A stretch of DNA of 64,000 bases from Mesostigma viride (lineage: Eukaryota; Streptophyta; Mesostigmatophyceae; Mesostigmatales; Mesostigmataceae), in NCBI GenBank assembly GCA_009746045.1, contig RPFO01000017.1, forward strand, positions 307,501 to 371,500, read 5' to 3'. Within the stretch, counting starts at the first letter, position 1; the number at the start of each line of letters is the position of its first letter. Made by a program: the position numbers and the translations under genes. Under the pieces are notes generated by a model. That model was given only the letters and a program-made list of their open reading frames with translations, ran no database searches and was not told the DNA's origin. Below, piece by piece: positions 22,861-34,109 of this stretch.

Positions 22861-23370
22861 CCCTCCCTCCCTCCCTCCCTCCCTCCCTCCCTCCCTCCCT
22901 CCCTCCCTCCCTCCCTCCCTCCCTCCCTCCCTCCCTCCCTCCCTCCCTCCCTCCCTCCCTCCCTCCCTCCCTCCCTCCCTCCCTCCTCCCTCCCCTCCCT
23001 CCTCCCTCCCTCCTCCCTCCCTCCCTCCCTCCTCCCTCCCTCCCTCCCTCCCTCCCTCCCTCCCTCCCTCCCTCCCTCCCTCCCTCCCCTCCCTCCCTCC
23101 CTCCCTCCCTCCCTCCCTCCCTCCCTCCCTCCCTCCCTCCCTCCCTCCCTCCCTCCCTCCCTCCTCCCTCCCTCCCTCCCTCCCTCCCTCCCTCCCTCCC
23201 TCCCTCCCTCCCTCCCTCCTCCCTCCCTCCCTCCCTCCCTCCCTCCCTCCCTCCCTCCCTCCCTCCCTCCCTCCCTCCCTCCCTCCCTCCCTCCCTCCTC
23301 CCTCCCTCCCTCCCTCCCTCCCTCCCTCCCTCCCTCCCTCCCTCCCTCCCTCCCTCCCTCCCTCCCTCCC
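22861..23370 (-). repeat. (TCCC)n array, about 510 bp
   Basis: Near-pure CCCT tetranucleotide, i.e. GGGA on the minus strand, so inverted relative to the 19708-20826 array 2 kb away. Confidence 0.97.
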
Positions 23371-24414
23371 GCCACCCCACCCACCCACCCTCTCCAACTG
23401 CATGTGGACTGCCTCTCCCAGCGACTCGGCCAGCCGTTTGAGTGTGTTTGGGACCATATGCTGATGCCCATGGATATTACGCGCGCCATCAACCAGGCAA
23501 CACCAGTGACACTTGAGCTCCTTGTTATCCTTCTCATCGGATGTACTGACGACACCCTGCACAATTACAGCTCACAAGGCAACTAACATGCTGGAGGAAC
23601 GCATCCGCCGCAGTGGACGTCAGTAACGGATGTTGCAATGTTGCTGGAGGGAGGTCAATCGACCGCACCCGTACATACAAGGGGCAATTATTGATGCGTC
23701 ATACCCAAAACAGGAAGAAAATGTGGCACAACTAACCTTGCCATCAACATGGATGGACGGAGTTGGAGACCAACTGCAGCGCGGCATTCGCAAGGGCACA
23801 GGCTGTGTTGTTCAGCAGGTCCACCGCTGGACTGCCCGATGCCGAGTCCAGGTTCTTCCTTACACGTACAAACTCTCCACAAGCGTGATTGTCGCGTCCT
23901 TGGCTGCCAACTGCGGAAAGGAGGCCAGTGCTCGCTTCAGCAGGAACTCGGCAATTGCAATCACGGTGGGCCCTGGCACGATTTGCAGGCCTACACATGC
24001 TTGCCCCGCATGTGCCTCCCCCACGTGTGCATCCACCGCAGTTGACGTGCTTGCTCGCAGCTCCCACTACCGCTGGCTTCGTTGCCATGTTCCTCCACCC
24101 GTTGCCTCTTGCATCTTAGCTGTTCCTCGCGCTTCTCCGCAGCCTCTCTTTCCCTCTCTTGCTCTCTCTTTTCTGCTGCCGTTCATGCCTTGCTCCAGAT
24201 ATAGATGTGGCTGCTTAGGCGTTCAATCTGCATCACAGAATTGGACGATATGCACGTCAAAGGAAAGCCAACCAAGCAGCAACATTACCAACAATGTAGC
24301 GGGAGGGTAAGTGCAGAGGCCAGCAACATAACTGCCTTAGTCTTGTACTCACTCTTCGTCAATTAACGCGTCTTCTACGTCTTCCACAGTGTGCATGCGT
24401 AGCTAGCCAGCTAT
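23371..24414. other. Unassigned DNA with a 226-codon open frame
   Basis: An open frame at 23630-24310 (+) is Cys/Ser/Pro-rich without a recognised domain. An overlapping 114-codon frame at 23744-24088 (-) is equally unconvincing. I see no basis to choose either. Confidence 0.3.
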
Positions 24415-24740
24415 GTCGCGGTTTACGATCCAGTTAACGATAACGGCTCCGTAACCACCCCAGTACCTAATATTGGGGCAGCTATGGCGCCGTAACCACT
24501 ACCTGACCCGTCCCGTATACCCCAACGTAACCTGAACCGAAGCCGTTCACGCCCCCGTAAACATAACCGGCCCAGTTACTGGGCCGTACCGAATCTCGGG
24601 GCCAATATTCCGAATGGTACCGTAACCGGTCCGGTAACCCAAACCGCCAACGAATACGGACCCGTAACCTGGCCCGTCGAAGTTACCGGACAGGTTATAT
24701 ACGGGGGCGTCGAAGTTACCGGACAGGTTACGGGGGCTTC
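24415..24740. repeat. Right subterminal repeat array of CACTA-1
   Basis: Repeated CGGTAACC, CCGTAACC and GTTACCGG motifs, dominated by the orientation opposite to the left end; the last three copies are GTTACCGGACAGGTTA-type. Ends directly at the 16-bp terminal repeat. Confidence 0.85.
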
Positions 24741-24756
24741 AAATTAACTCCTAGTG

Positions 24757-27034
24757 GGACTACCAAGTCCCCGCCTTGCAGGAGGGCTGCCTTGCCACCA
24801 ACGACGTCGTCCACCCCTTCACTTTGAAGGAATTGGACGGCGCCCTTGCTCGCCTGCGGTACGACGCGGCGGTCGGTGCCGACCACCTTTCGGCTGCATG
24901 AGCTGCTGAAGACCCCTGACCCGGCGGTGAGGGATCTTCTGCTGGCGTTCACTACAATACGGTTCGTAGGAGACGCGAAATGAGTGAGAATGTTACCCGA
25001 GCGGTAACGAGGATTCGCACCGTTGATTTTTACATATGTTTCTTTTTTTGCGCCATTTGGCGAGCATCGACTGGAGCCTGAACCTAGCGGGGGGAATCGT
25101 GCGGGGGAATCTTGCGGGGGAATCTTGCGGGGAAAAATTCCGAATGTGAATTTAGCGAAGTCCTACTACATTTTGCTTGGTACACGGTACTACAGTTTCG
25201 TCACTGAAAATTTTCTGTAGTTGCGTCGGTGTTTCGTACGTTCCGCTGAAATTTTCGTGTTCAGTGCCCAGATCACAATTTGATCCGGGCGCAAAATGGT
25301 TGGCTGTACGGTACGAACCAAAAACGAAATTTTAGTATCTAAGTTCCGCAGCGCTTGCTGAATTTGCCCCGGAAGCCCGGGGGCACTTTCCCCGCTGAAA
25401 AAGGTGTCCGCGGAAGCGTATTGTAGTGTTCTGCAACCGGGTCCTGCTCTCTGACGATCGAGCCTCCGCCTGCATGCTGAGTGGCAGACGGCCATCCAAG
25501 TCATGCTGTACAAGAAGGGCTCTGCTGCTGACCCCGGTATAACTACCGGGGTGTCTGCCTCCCGAGAGCGCCGCGCTGAAGGTCTTCATGCGCATGATGC
25601 TGCACAGGCTCCGCGCCGCGCTGGACCCACACCTGGCTGGGTGAGTCTTAGATGGGTTTCCGTCGTGGTCGTAACACTGTCATGGCTGTGTTTGTCGCGC
25701 GCCGGTCAGTGATGGAGGAGGTGCGTCGCCTTTGCCCTCAGTTTGCCCTGACAGTTTGCCGCTGGTCTTCATTTTTGTTGACTATATCAAGGCCTTTGAC
25801 ACGGTCCTCCGGGAGGCTCTTTGAGCCATCCTAGCTCTGGATCGGGTGCCACCAGCGTTTATTGCTGCCATTCGTCGTCTGTATGAGGGCTCACAGGCAG
25901 TAGTGCATGCGGACTGCGGAAGGCACCACCCCACCATTCCCCCTTCACCACGGGGTGTGGCAAATATTAGGTTGTGTCCTGTCCCCATACCTGTTCATTA
26001 TTATTGTCGTGGATCACGTCATGCGCCAGGCACGTGCGCGCTTTACTGCTCTTAAGGGGTTCGAGCCAGGCTTGGACATCCTTAACGAGCGCGAGCACGG
26101 CGGGGTTAAACCTGGCTTAGTACCGCCTGGCCGACCCGATTTATGTGGATTGACACCACCCTCATCGCGCGCCCCGAGCACATTCAGACCTGGCTGCGCA
26201 TGGACTGTCTGGGCCTGGAGGCGAGGGCGGTGGGGTTGGAGATTAGTGTCAAAACTGAGGCGATGGTGATTGGGGCCTCCAGTACACCGCCGCTGCTGCG
26301 CCTGCTCGACGGGACGGAGGTCCCGTTCCGCGATCGCTTCAAACTGTTGGGGATCGAGTTGGCTCCCTGACACCGCAGACTGATGTGGACACCCGCATCG
26401 ACCTGGCCTGGGCCAGGTTCCGTTTGCTCAACACCTACTGGCGCTCGAAGGGCCTGGGCGAGCACCGCAAGCGCATGCTCTTCAAGGTCCTCGTCCTCAC
26501 GGTGCTCAGGCATGGCGCGGAGGCGCGGGACGATCACACCCACACTGGCAGCTAAGCTAGACGGCACGGTTTACAGGATGCTCCGACAGGTCCTGAACGT
26601 AGGGTTTTCCAAGCGCCCGTCATTAGAGTCTTTGTATCAGTGTATGCCTCGTATTTCGGACGAGATTACGGGCAGCGTAGGATACATAGCATTTGTAGGA
26701 CACCTTGCTCGCACCAGCCATGCAGGTCGACACCGCCCTTGGTCTGGCAGGCCCCTAGCGGCTTGGCCAGCCAGGGTGGCATATTCTGACCTGGCCTGGC
26801 CCCACTGAAGGGCATTCCTAAAAGGGTATAGGGAAACATGTCACGAACTACACCCAGATGTTGCTGGACGACCTAGTGGTCCCAGCCCAGTTTGAATACC
26901 GCATCCACTCTCTCTCCCTTCTTTGGACTGCCATGCAGAACAAGACGTGGTGGCAAAAGATTGTCAAGGCTCACACGCCAGCCCCTGTGGGCAAGCCACC
27001 TCCCCCCAAGCGGAGGCGGCGTTTTGATGAGTAG
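24757..27034 (+). pseudogene. LINE ORF2, 3' half: reverse transcriptase and C-terminus
   Basis: Continues the ORF2 cut at 13928. RT blocks in order: PFTLKELDGALARLRYDAAVGADHLS, then (after CACTA-2) MLYKKGSAADPG, GFRRGRNTVMAVFVARR, the catalytic FVDYIKAFDTV (25774-25806), GCVLSPYLFIIIV (near 25970-26010), and the second catalytic motif YRLADPIYVD then DTT (near 26130-26155). A one-base insertion falls inside the YVDD box. Thumb and C-terminal sequence follow (FKLLGIELAP, WARFRLLNTYWRSKG, then HVTNYTQMLLDDLVVPAQFEYRIH) to a stop at 27032-27034 after a basic KRRRRFDE end. Non-LTR RT performs target-primed reverse transcription. Multiple indels make this copy inactive. Confidence 0.85.
24950..25428. 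mobile_element. CACTA-2: 479-bp non-autonomous CACTA element in the LINE RT
   Basis: Termini CACTACAATACG at 24950 and its complement ending at 25428, flanked by TT on both sides. Removing it with one TT joins GCG-TT to C-TGC and continues the RT frame. A single subterminal palindrome GTTACCCGAGCGGTAAC (24992-25008) resembles the CACTA-1 arrays. Near the right end CCCCGCTGAAAAAGGTGTCC is shared with CACTA-3. No ORF. Confidence 0.85.
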
Positions 27035-27175
27035 TGTAGTTAGGATTTTCTAGACTAGATAGCTTACTTAGAGTTAGGTTAGTTCGATTACGCGGCTCCT
27101 CCCACCCCACCCATGGCATCAAGGAATATGTGCTACATGATCTCCCTACGGAGGCATGAATTTATTAATTAATTA
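27035..27175 (+). repeat. LINE 3' UTR, hairpin and (TTAA)n tail
   Basis: After the ORF2 stop come a CCCACCCCACCCATGG block, then GGAATATGTGCTACATG, a CTCC-CTAC-GGAG hairpin and TTATTAATTAATTA. The tail is shared with an oppositely oriented LINE 3' end starting at 27172. Confidence 0.8.
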
Positions 27176-27629
27176 GAAACATAACTCCGTCGGGAGTACA
27201 TGTAGCACATATCCCTGAGAAGGGGCATATGGCTTTTAATACATTCTGGGCTACTTCCTGCAAGGGTGGGAATGTAAGCTACCCTTGCTCTAGGTGCACC
27301 AGGGCACCCGCCTGCACCCTCATGACTCTACTGTATCACGCTATGCCCAGCTAAGGGGGAGCATGTCATTTGGTTGGGGGAAGATCATCATGGCTATACA
27401 AGAGCTAAGGCATGGCTTCTCAACAGAGAGCATCTCTCTGCAAAGGCATAGGCAGCCGCCATGGCTAAATTCTTTATGCAACATCCATGGGGGTCCCATT
27501 ATAGGCAGGAGGGCTTGGCTAAATTCTGAAGGCATCATCCATGGGGGCCATTATATGGGCGCACATGCGCGTGGGCCACATGCTAGGCTAAGCCTGACTA
27601 ATCTACACTACAGTACTGGTATATATTCC

Positions 27630-30600
27630 CTAGACTGAGGTGGCAGGAGGGGCCTGCCAGGGCTTGTGGTCAACGTGGATGACCGCCCCCCTCCAGTATA
27701 CCGGCTTCCCCCTTGCGCTCTGCCGGAGCTGAAGGTAGGTCGGCCATAGCTCGCGTCGCCGCTGTTGCTGAGCCAGGGTCAAGTCGTCGTCCAGCGTGAA
27801 GCGAGTCTCCGAGAGCTTAGAACTTGCGGGAAAATAAATAACTCAAACAAATGTGACCATTTTGGCCATGTAAATAGCCCAGCTTTTTAAAAAGTGGGGG
27901 AACTTTGCAGAAATGTATGGGCAGGTCATTTGGATAAGTGGTTTGTCTTGGGCAAAATATCTCATTAACCCGGGTTAATTAGAACGCGATATATCGCGTT
28001 GTAAGCTTTTTTTAGAACGCGTATAGCACCTAAGGAAAATTTTTTTTCATGGTCATGTATATACTTTCCTGAAAGCCCATAAATCAAAGGAGTTTTTGAG
28101 CTACTCAGACCTACAAAATGCTTATTCATTAGAGAGATACACTGGTTTGAATACAGGGGGGTCTGACCATGACCGCGATTTCTTGACCCTAGGTCACAAG
28201 TCATGTGCTTATTCACAAATGGTTCATGAAAAAAATCTGGCTTCTTGCACGAGCTATGGGCAACATATGCAGGCTCTGTGAAACAAAACTCGGGCCCATT
28301 GGGCCACTGGAGCTATTTTTCATTAGCATCACAATAACAACGCAGTACAACGCAGTGGGAAACATGAGAGCCCTTCACAACATTACGCAACGACACGAGC
28401 CCCATAAACGGGGCCATAGTGAGCTTGGAGGGTCAAAACGTTGAAAATAGGTGTTGTATAAGTTATACTGCATCAAACATGCATCAAACATCATGACTGT
28501 CCAGATGACATTATATGACTGAATCAGGCAGCCATAGCCAAAGCATCATCCACTCTCACAACGTGTTGAGCACATGCCTCGTGGGAACAGAGGTGCTGGG
28601 TTTTCATTCCATAACGCGTGCAATACTGAAAGAAAGAGGCACGTGTAATGCAAGGCTTGGATAGGTTGAGTGATCCATGAGCTTACATGCAGGCAAAGAT
28701 GACGCTGGAATGCATGCTAGCAAATGGTGGCAAGATGCTAACAACACATGATTATACACCATGATTATGGGTGACCTATATATATATAGAAGAACAGCTA
28801 TAGCTGTTCTTCTTGCACAATCAACGCAGTATAAACCATCAACATCCAATCCTCACGATATATGCACGGCTTGACGATGTATACAGCACCTAAATACTGC
28901 ACAACTGCAACCTGCTATGGCTGACATGCAAGCAACGTCGAGTAGGATGGCGGACTCTTAGAGAGGCTGGGCAGAGGTCGGTAGAAATAAGTGGAAAACT
29001 GGCAGAAACTAGGTAGAAACACAATATACTTACGCCTGCAAGCACTATTGAGCCGGTGGCAGAGGCCATTTCCAGGAAAATACAGCATACCGTAGCAATA
29101 GCCACGGTCACGCCTTACGCTATTTGCAGGCACCATCATGCCTGGAGCTACCCAATAAAAGTCTGCACAAATCTCGGTTCAGCCGAGAGTCCGGGCGTTC
29201 GGAATGAATAAACATGTGTTAAGAAGTCGAAACACCATGGAAATACCAAGCATGGTGCCGCAGCAGACCCGAGTCTTGGCGTAATAATATGTATGCCGGT
29301 TTCCAGGGTTTCCGCATGAAAGTTGGGTGAGAAACTGGAAAAAACTACGTTTCCTTTGCCCCAGTACCTCAACAAACTCGTAGAAACCTAATTATCAACC
29401 TTTGAACGCATCATCATGGTCGTGCTACCCAACAGCCACTGAAATTCGCGCGAAAACTGGCGAGATCTACCTGCCGCCATCGCCGTCGTCTTCACCTTCG
29501 TCCCGCGAAAAATGCCTGATTTCAGTGGTACATATTTGTTTGCAGCTGTCACCAAAAAAATACCAAAAAAAACAGGATTTTTTCTTGAATTCTATGAGAT
29601 GTTTCTGACCTATTTTGAAAGTTTCAGACCAAAAATCGCATGTTTAATAGGTTTGCCACGTGTCAGATTACAACGCGATACATCGCGTTCTAACCCTACA
29701 ACGCGATGTATCGCGTTGTAAAAAAACACGCCAGCTTGTCCGCCATGTACTTAAAGGTGAGGAGCACAGGTGCCGGGCCAGCCTTCACCTGCGCGCGGGG
29801 GAGGCGGACAGCCGACATGCGCAGCTCACCAGTGAGTAGCATGGGGGCAAGAATGTCGCGCTTAAATGCCGCAAGAAGGCTCGTGGAGGTCTCACCTGCC
29901 GGCTGGTCGAAGTGCTTGACGATGACATTGTGGCTGGGCTTGGCGATGTCGGCTTCCTTGCAAAGGTCGAGGGCTTGTTGCTTGAGTTGTGCCGTGATGC
30001 ATGGTGGAGGTGGTGGAGGTGGTGTGATGCTTAAAAAGTCCGCCCAGGTGGAGGGAGCATCGCCGGCCGGGCCAGCAGGTGCCGGCTGGGCGGCGATGTC
30101 CTTCACCGCCTGGGCGGTGAGGCCGGCGGTACTCATGCAAGCACTCAAGGGCGGTGGCGGTGGCTTGAAGGCGTTGGTCGATGTCGAGGAGCTGGGCTTT
30201 GATGTCGGCAGTGGAGGCGGAAATGGCAGTGGAGGTGGAGGCGGCGGCGGTGGAAATGTGAGGAAGTTCAGTAGCCAGCGTGCTACCCATTGCTGCTACG
30301 TCGGCAGCAAGGGGGGTCACGTGCTGCTGGAAGGCTTCCATGAGGATGGAATGGAATGCGGGGGCGGAGATGGATGATGGAGCCCAGATCTCGCCATCAG
30401 AGCGCTGGAGAAGGGAGTTGAGGACGGCATGCTGGAGTTGGGGGCGGGGGCACCCGAACAGCTGGCTGCATGATGTTGTGCCAGCGACGTCCGTCGGTGA
30501 CGAGGAGGCATCCGGCCGGTGGCGTGGAGATGGAGGCACAGGTCGTAAAGCGAGGCGTAGTCCCCGAAGAAGATGTAGTGCATAGCATCGCTCGGAGAAA

Positions 30601-30883
30601 TGGTGGTCCAGTCGTGATCATCGACCTGGAAAGGTTGGAGCCGACAGCGCGGTTCCGAGGGGCGTAAAGACCCTCCTGTTTTGTCGGCTGAGCGGGCGTG
30701 TTTAGGGTCAGGCGATGCCGATGGCGATGCAGTGAGTCCGGGAGGTTGCTGGGCGACCACCAGTGCGCGACTAGTGTCACCGCTGCCTGCCGGATCTGGC
30801 GAAGCGGCAGCCTCAGCTGCCGCATTGTCATGGGCGAGCGCATCCGCCACACTGCGTTGCGCCGAGGGGCGTTTGCTCGTCAT
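27630..30883 (-). pseudogene. LINE ORF1 protein, frameshifted and split by a 1.9-kb insertion
   Basis: From 30883: MTSKRPSAQRSVADAL, Ser/Pro-rich N-terminus, then a helical stretch (SASTADIKAQLLDIDQRLQATATALE) likely to form a coiled coil. In another frame follow AQLKQQALDLCKEADIA, the RRM-like NVIVKHFDQ, RMSAVRLPRAQ and VLLTFKYMADKLA to about 29727. The missing C-terminus (TRFTLDDDLTLAQQQRRRELWP ... PVYWRGAVIHVDHKPWQ) lies at 27836-27630. The plus-strand copy at 33064-33575 shows the two parts contiguous. It would coat LINE RNA. At least two frameshifts plus the insertion disable it. Confidence 0.8.
27836..29726. mobile_element. P3: insertion into ORF1 with palindromic end motifs
   Basis: The uninterrupted ORF1 copy at 33375-33395 proves that 27836-29726 is inserted DNA. 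Near the left end are two palindromes, TTAACCCGGGTTAA (27966-27979) and AACGCGATATATCGCGTT; at the right end the related AACGCGAT(A/G)(C/T)ATCGCGTT occurs twice. No transposase or long ORF is recognised. The exact ends are uncertain by about 10 bp, and about 10 bp of host ORF1 sequence is missing. Confidence 0.6.
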
Positions 30884-31086
30884 ATATTGCGTAATAGATT
30901 CGGAAAATTATATCAGCATGTGCGTCTTAGAAAGACGGAGCGATAGTGATATTCACGGCTAAATTCGGTGCTCAAACGTGAAAGTTATGAGCGCCGCCGT
31001 CAGCCATGGCTACCTCGTGGCTCGTGGCTCGTTTGTTTTTTAACGGAGGCATGTTATAATTTAATTTAATTTAATTTAATGCCTAT

Positions 31087-31225
31087 GATGGGACCGCCAT
31101 GGATGTTGCATTAAGCATTTAGCCACGCTCTGCCTATGCAGAGAGTCGCTCTCTGTTGAGAAGCCATGCCCTAGCTCTTGTGTCCGCGACTCCCCAACGG
31201 GAGCACGAGTCTAATAATTAATTAA
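31087..31225 (+). repeat. LINE 3'-terminal fragment, plus orientation
   Basis: GCCTATGATGGGACC ... CTCTGTTGAGAAGCCATGCCC matches the ORF1-element 3' UTR (33780-33820). It ends in hairpin CTCCCCAACGGGAG and (ATTA)n. It follows a (TTTAA)n run at 31060-31080. Confidence 0.7.
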
Positions 31226-31364
31226 TTGTATCAAGGAGACAACCAGCGCAGGCCAGAAATCGGGAGAATCCGGACCATGGTAGCTCGAGCCTGCCGTTAT
31301 CTTGTCCGCGTTTTCGAGCCGTTCTGGATGATGAATATGAATGGATATGGAAATGTGTGCTTAA

Positions 31365-33063
31365 CCCCTAAATGGTCTGGCTGCCGATTTTCCGCCTAAA
31401 ACTGAGTTACAGCCGACACGTCGGCCCCTTCTCGGGGGACCAAATGCCGCGAAAACTATTGAGAATTAGGAAAAGTTTAGCTGAGAAGATTGAAAGTTTA
31501 TAATTTTCCTCACAGCATGGTACTAGGGTTTGCATACTTCTGACAAAGTTATAGAGGTGTTCTGGCCGGTCAAAGTACAAGGGGTCAGGGTACTTTTTCA
31601 CGTACAACGTGCATTCCGGAAAACGACGACCTGGCCATGGCGGCTTGCGCCCACGCATGGCATTTACGTTTTCGTTCGAATTTTCTGACCAAACTCAGGA
31701 AATTGATTTTATACGTCCTAAAGATGATACAGGCCAATTTTTGGTTCGCGGGAATGCCATTTGATAGGTGTCGGCAGCGTTCTTGCTGGAAAAAACTGCG
31801 ATCAGGCCGGACGATAGAAACGTTGACAGCAATACCTTTCCGGCGTATTTTAAAGGATATATTGGTTTCTTTGTACTTTTGATGATACATGGTAGTCGTA
31901 AACGTGCAAGGGTGGCCAGAAATCGCCGAATCCAGCGACCATGCTGCACAACTTTGGTGTGCCGAAATGCGCCATTTTGCGGCCACCGCCTGGGCCAAGG
32001 TAACGCCATCCATGCCTGGTAAAGCTTAATCATCGTTTTCCTATCGATGTTTGACGTTTATATATACGTTCTAGCTTGTGTAGCACATTCTTTTTGCATT
32101 ATTCATGCTCTTTCTTGACCCTGGCCTGGCCCCTTTCTAAAACACCCTTCTTAGATGCTTCCCTCAGTCAGTTGACCTGCCACAGGGTGATGGTGATAAG
32201 TTTTAGAGGCTGTATGGGTTTGGATACCTCCATATATGTTTGTTATACATTTCCCACACACATATTGCATGAGTGTGAGGCAGTTGGCTGGTCTCTGTGG
32301 CATCATCAAGCATGTAACCGGTGAGTAGAAGCTTCCCATTGTCAGCATGTGCCACCAGGTGTGCTGGCCATCACCTGGCAAGCTATAGCAGCTTAGGCCT
32401 AGTTTATCCTTGCTAGGGCAAGCTGAAATAGGCTTAAAATCACTAGTTTGTTGGTGGCTGCCTCCTAGAATGCATGCCTTGCGTAGGGTATCCGTACCAC
32501 GTTACCTACGTGCATGGACAAGGTGGCACCTGCACATAGGTGCCATGTAAGGGCAGTGTGATGATGCAGTTATGTTTCCCCATCATTGTGGAAGGGAAAT
32601 GTATTGTGTGGCATGGTTGGGGGCCATATTAGTAGGTATTAGTAGGTAGTATGCCCACTCCTACCCCCTTGGTTGCTTTTTACCAACGGTACCCCTATGG
32701 GCTGTACTGGGTGTAACTGCTGGTATACCCACCCAAATGATGACCCCAATGGCTCAAACTGTTCAGCAACTAATTGTTTATCATCCCTGAAGTGGTAGGT
32801 GCCTAGCTCTTACAACATAATTCAAAATGCACATTCTACCAAAAATGAAAACGCTCGTCTTGACCCCCCTGACTTTGGCGGCAGTTATACATGGCCTACC
32901 CTGCATATATGTAAGGTTGTGATATACCAACCCGAAGGGCAACTCATGGACATGCTTGGCCCCCAAGGACAGCCATTGGATATGGGTGGGTTGGATGGCA
33001 TCTGGTTTGCAAAATTGTGAAGTTACAGCCGATGCATCGGCAGTATTTCTGCCCATTTAGGGG
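31365..33063. mobile_element. piggyBac-like element, copy A (1699 bp, non-autonomous)
   Basis: TTAA (31361-31364) then CCCCTAAATGG..., and CCATTTAGGGG-type end then TTAA (33064-33067), matching the piggyBac superfamily (TTAA duplication, CCC-starting inverted repeats). Inside the ends is a second inverted pair around ACAGCCGA(C/T)(A/G)(C/T)(A/G)TCGGC. Near-identical to copy B outside B's internal insertion. ORFs such as 31585-32013 (-) have no recognised transposase. Confidence 0.85.
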
Positions 33064-33575
33064 TTAAGCAGCACACCACCTCCACCACCTCCACCATCTC
33101 GGCACAACTCAAGCAACAAGCCCTCGACCTTCGCGAGGAAGCCGACATCGCCCGGCGCAGCCACAATGTCATCGTCAAGCACTTCGACCAGCCGGCAGGT
33201 GAGACCTCCACGAGCCTTCTTGAGCCATTAAATAAGCGCGACATTTTTGCCCCCATGCTACTCACTGGTGAGCTGGACATGTCGGCTGTCCGCCTCCCCC
33301 ATGCGCGGGGGAAGGCTGGCCTGGCACCCGTGCTCCTCACCTTTAAGTACATGGCGGACAAGCTGGCGTTCCTTAAATGCCGCAAGAAGCTCTCGAGGAC
33401 TCGCTTCACGCTGGATGACGACTTGACCCTGGCCCAGCAACAGCGGCGACGCGAGCTATGGCCGACCTACCTTCAGCTCCGGCAGAGCGCAGGGGGGATG
33501 CCGGTATACTGGAGGGGGGCGGTCATCCACGTTGACCACAAGCCCTGGCAGCCCCCTCCTGCCACCTCAGACTAG
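33064..33575 (+). pseudogene. LINE ORF1 C-terminal fragment, 5' truncated at TTAA
   Basis: Begins inside the proline-codon run (ACCACCTCCACC) and encodes AQLKQQALDL...ADIARRSHNVIVKHFDQ, RLPHARGKAGLAPVLLTFKYMADKLAFLKCRKKL, RFTLDDDLTLAQQQRRRELWPTYLQL and YWRGAVIHVDHKPWQ to the stop at 33573-33575. The frame is intact from about 33255 onward. Its left edge coincides with the TTAA of piggyBac copy A, but the sequence on the other side of copy A is not the upstream ORF1 sequence. Confidence 0.8.
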
Positions 33576-34076
33576 GGAATCCATACCAGTAGTAGTAGAT
33601 TAGTCAGGCTTAGCCTAGCATGTGGCCCACGCGCATGTGCGCCCATATAATGGCCCCCATGGATGTTGCCTTCAGAATTTAGCCAAGCCATGCCTATAAT
33701 GGGAACCCCATGGATGTTGTTTAGCCATGCTATGCCTCACGTGACGCAGTCACGTGTCTATTAATTCATTCATTAATGCCTCTGCAGAGAGATGCTCTCT
33801 GTCGAGAAGCCATGCCCTAGCCCTTGTATAGCCATGATGATCTTCCTCCCCCGTGCCGGGATCCCCTTAGTTGGGTTGAACCCGAGACAGCATGGTGGTG
33901 CCGGTGCCCTTGAGGCACCTAGAGCAAGTGTTGCTTACATTCCACTCTTGCAGGAAGTAGCCCAGAATGTATTAAAAGCCATATGCCCCTTCTCCGGGAT
34001 ATGTGCTACATATACTCCCAACGGAGTTATTCTGATTTGGAGTTATGTTTTGTTAATTAATTAATGGAAATGTGTA
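33576..34076 (+). repeat. ORF1-element 3' UTR and tail
   Basis: Contains palindrome CACGTGACGCAGTCACGTG near 33743, GCAGAGAGATGCTCTCTG, the ATGCCCCTTCTCCGGGATATGTG block, hairpin ACTCCCAACGGAGT, and TTAATTAATTAA at about 34060-34076. Confidence 0.82.
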
Positions 34077-34109
34077 GCCTTGTGCATTGAAATTATGGCT
34101 GGCTTATAA

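Larger units (their letters stand above)
13929..24756. mobile_element. CACTA-1: 10.8-kb CACTA (EnSpm/CMC-like) element inserted in the LINE
   Basis: The ends are a perfect 16-bp inverted repeat, CACTAGGAGTTAATTT at 13929-13944 and its complement at 24741-24756. Both ends are followed inward by 330-500 bp of repeated GTTACCGG/CCGGTAAC-type motifs in both orientations, the subterminal architecture of CACTA transposons. It splits a LINE ORF2 into endonuclease and RT halves; the flanks carry a 2-bp GG on each side. No CACTA transposase (TNPD/Transposase_21-like) is recognisable inside. The interior is satellites, LINE debris and an ORF1-like gene, so this copy is probably non-autonomous. Confidence 0.78.
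27172..31056 (-). mobile_element. ORF1-only LINE (HAL1-like), minus strand, interrupted
   Basis: Minus-strand order: 5' region (to about 31056), ORF1 (30883-27630, interrupted), a 3' UTR of about 455 bp, hairpin with ACTCCCGACGGAGT, and (TTAA)n tail at 27172. The 3' UTR is homologous to 33576-34076. No endonuclease or RT lies between ORF1 and the tail, so it must have been mobilised in trans. Confidence 0.7.

Noticed and set aside
22753-23586. Pro/Ser/Leu and Gly/Arg/Glu ORFs over the CCCT array
   Set aside because: Same reason: tetranucleotide array open in every frame.
23630-24310. A 226-codon ORF as a host gene
   Set aside because: No domain, biased Cys/Ser/Pro content, and overlapping frames on the other strand look equally good.
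31585-32013. piggyBac transposase in copy A (142-codon ORF, also in copy B)
   Set aside because: No DDD motif or conserved piggyBac block; the ORF is short and shared only because the two DNA copies are nearly identical.
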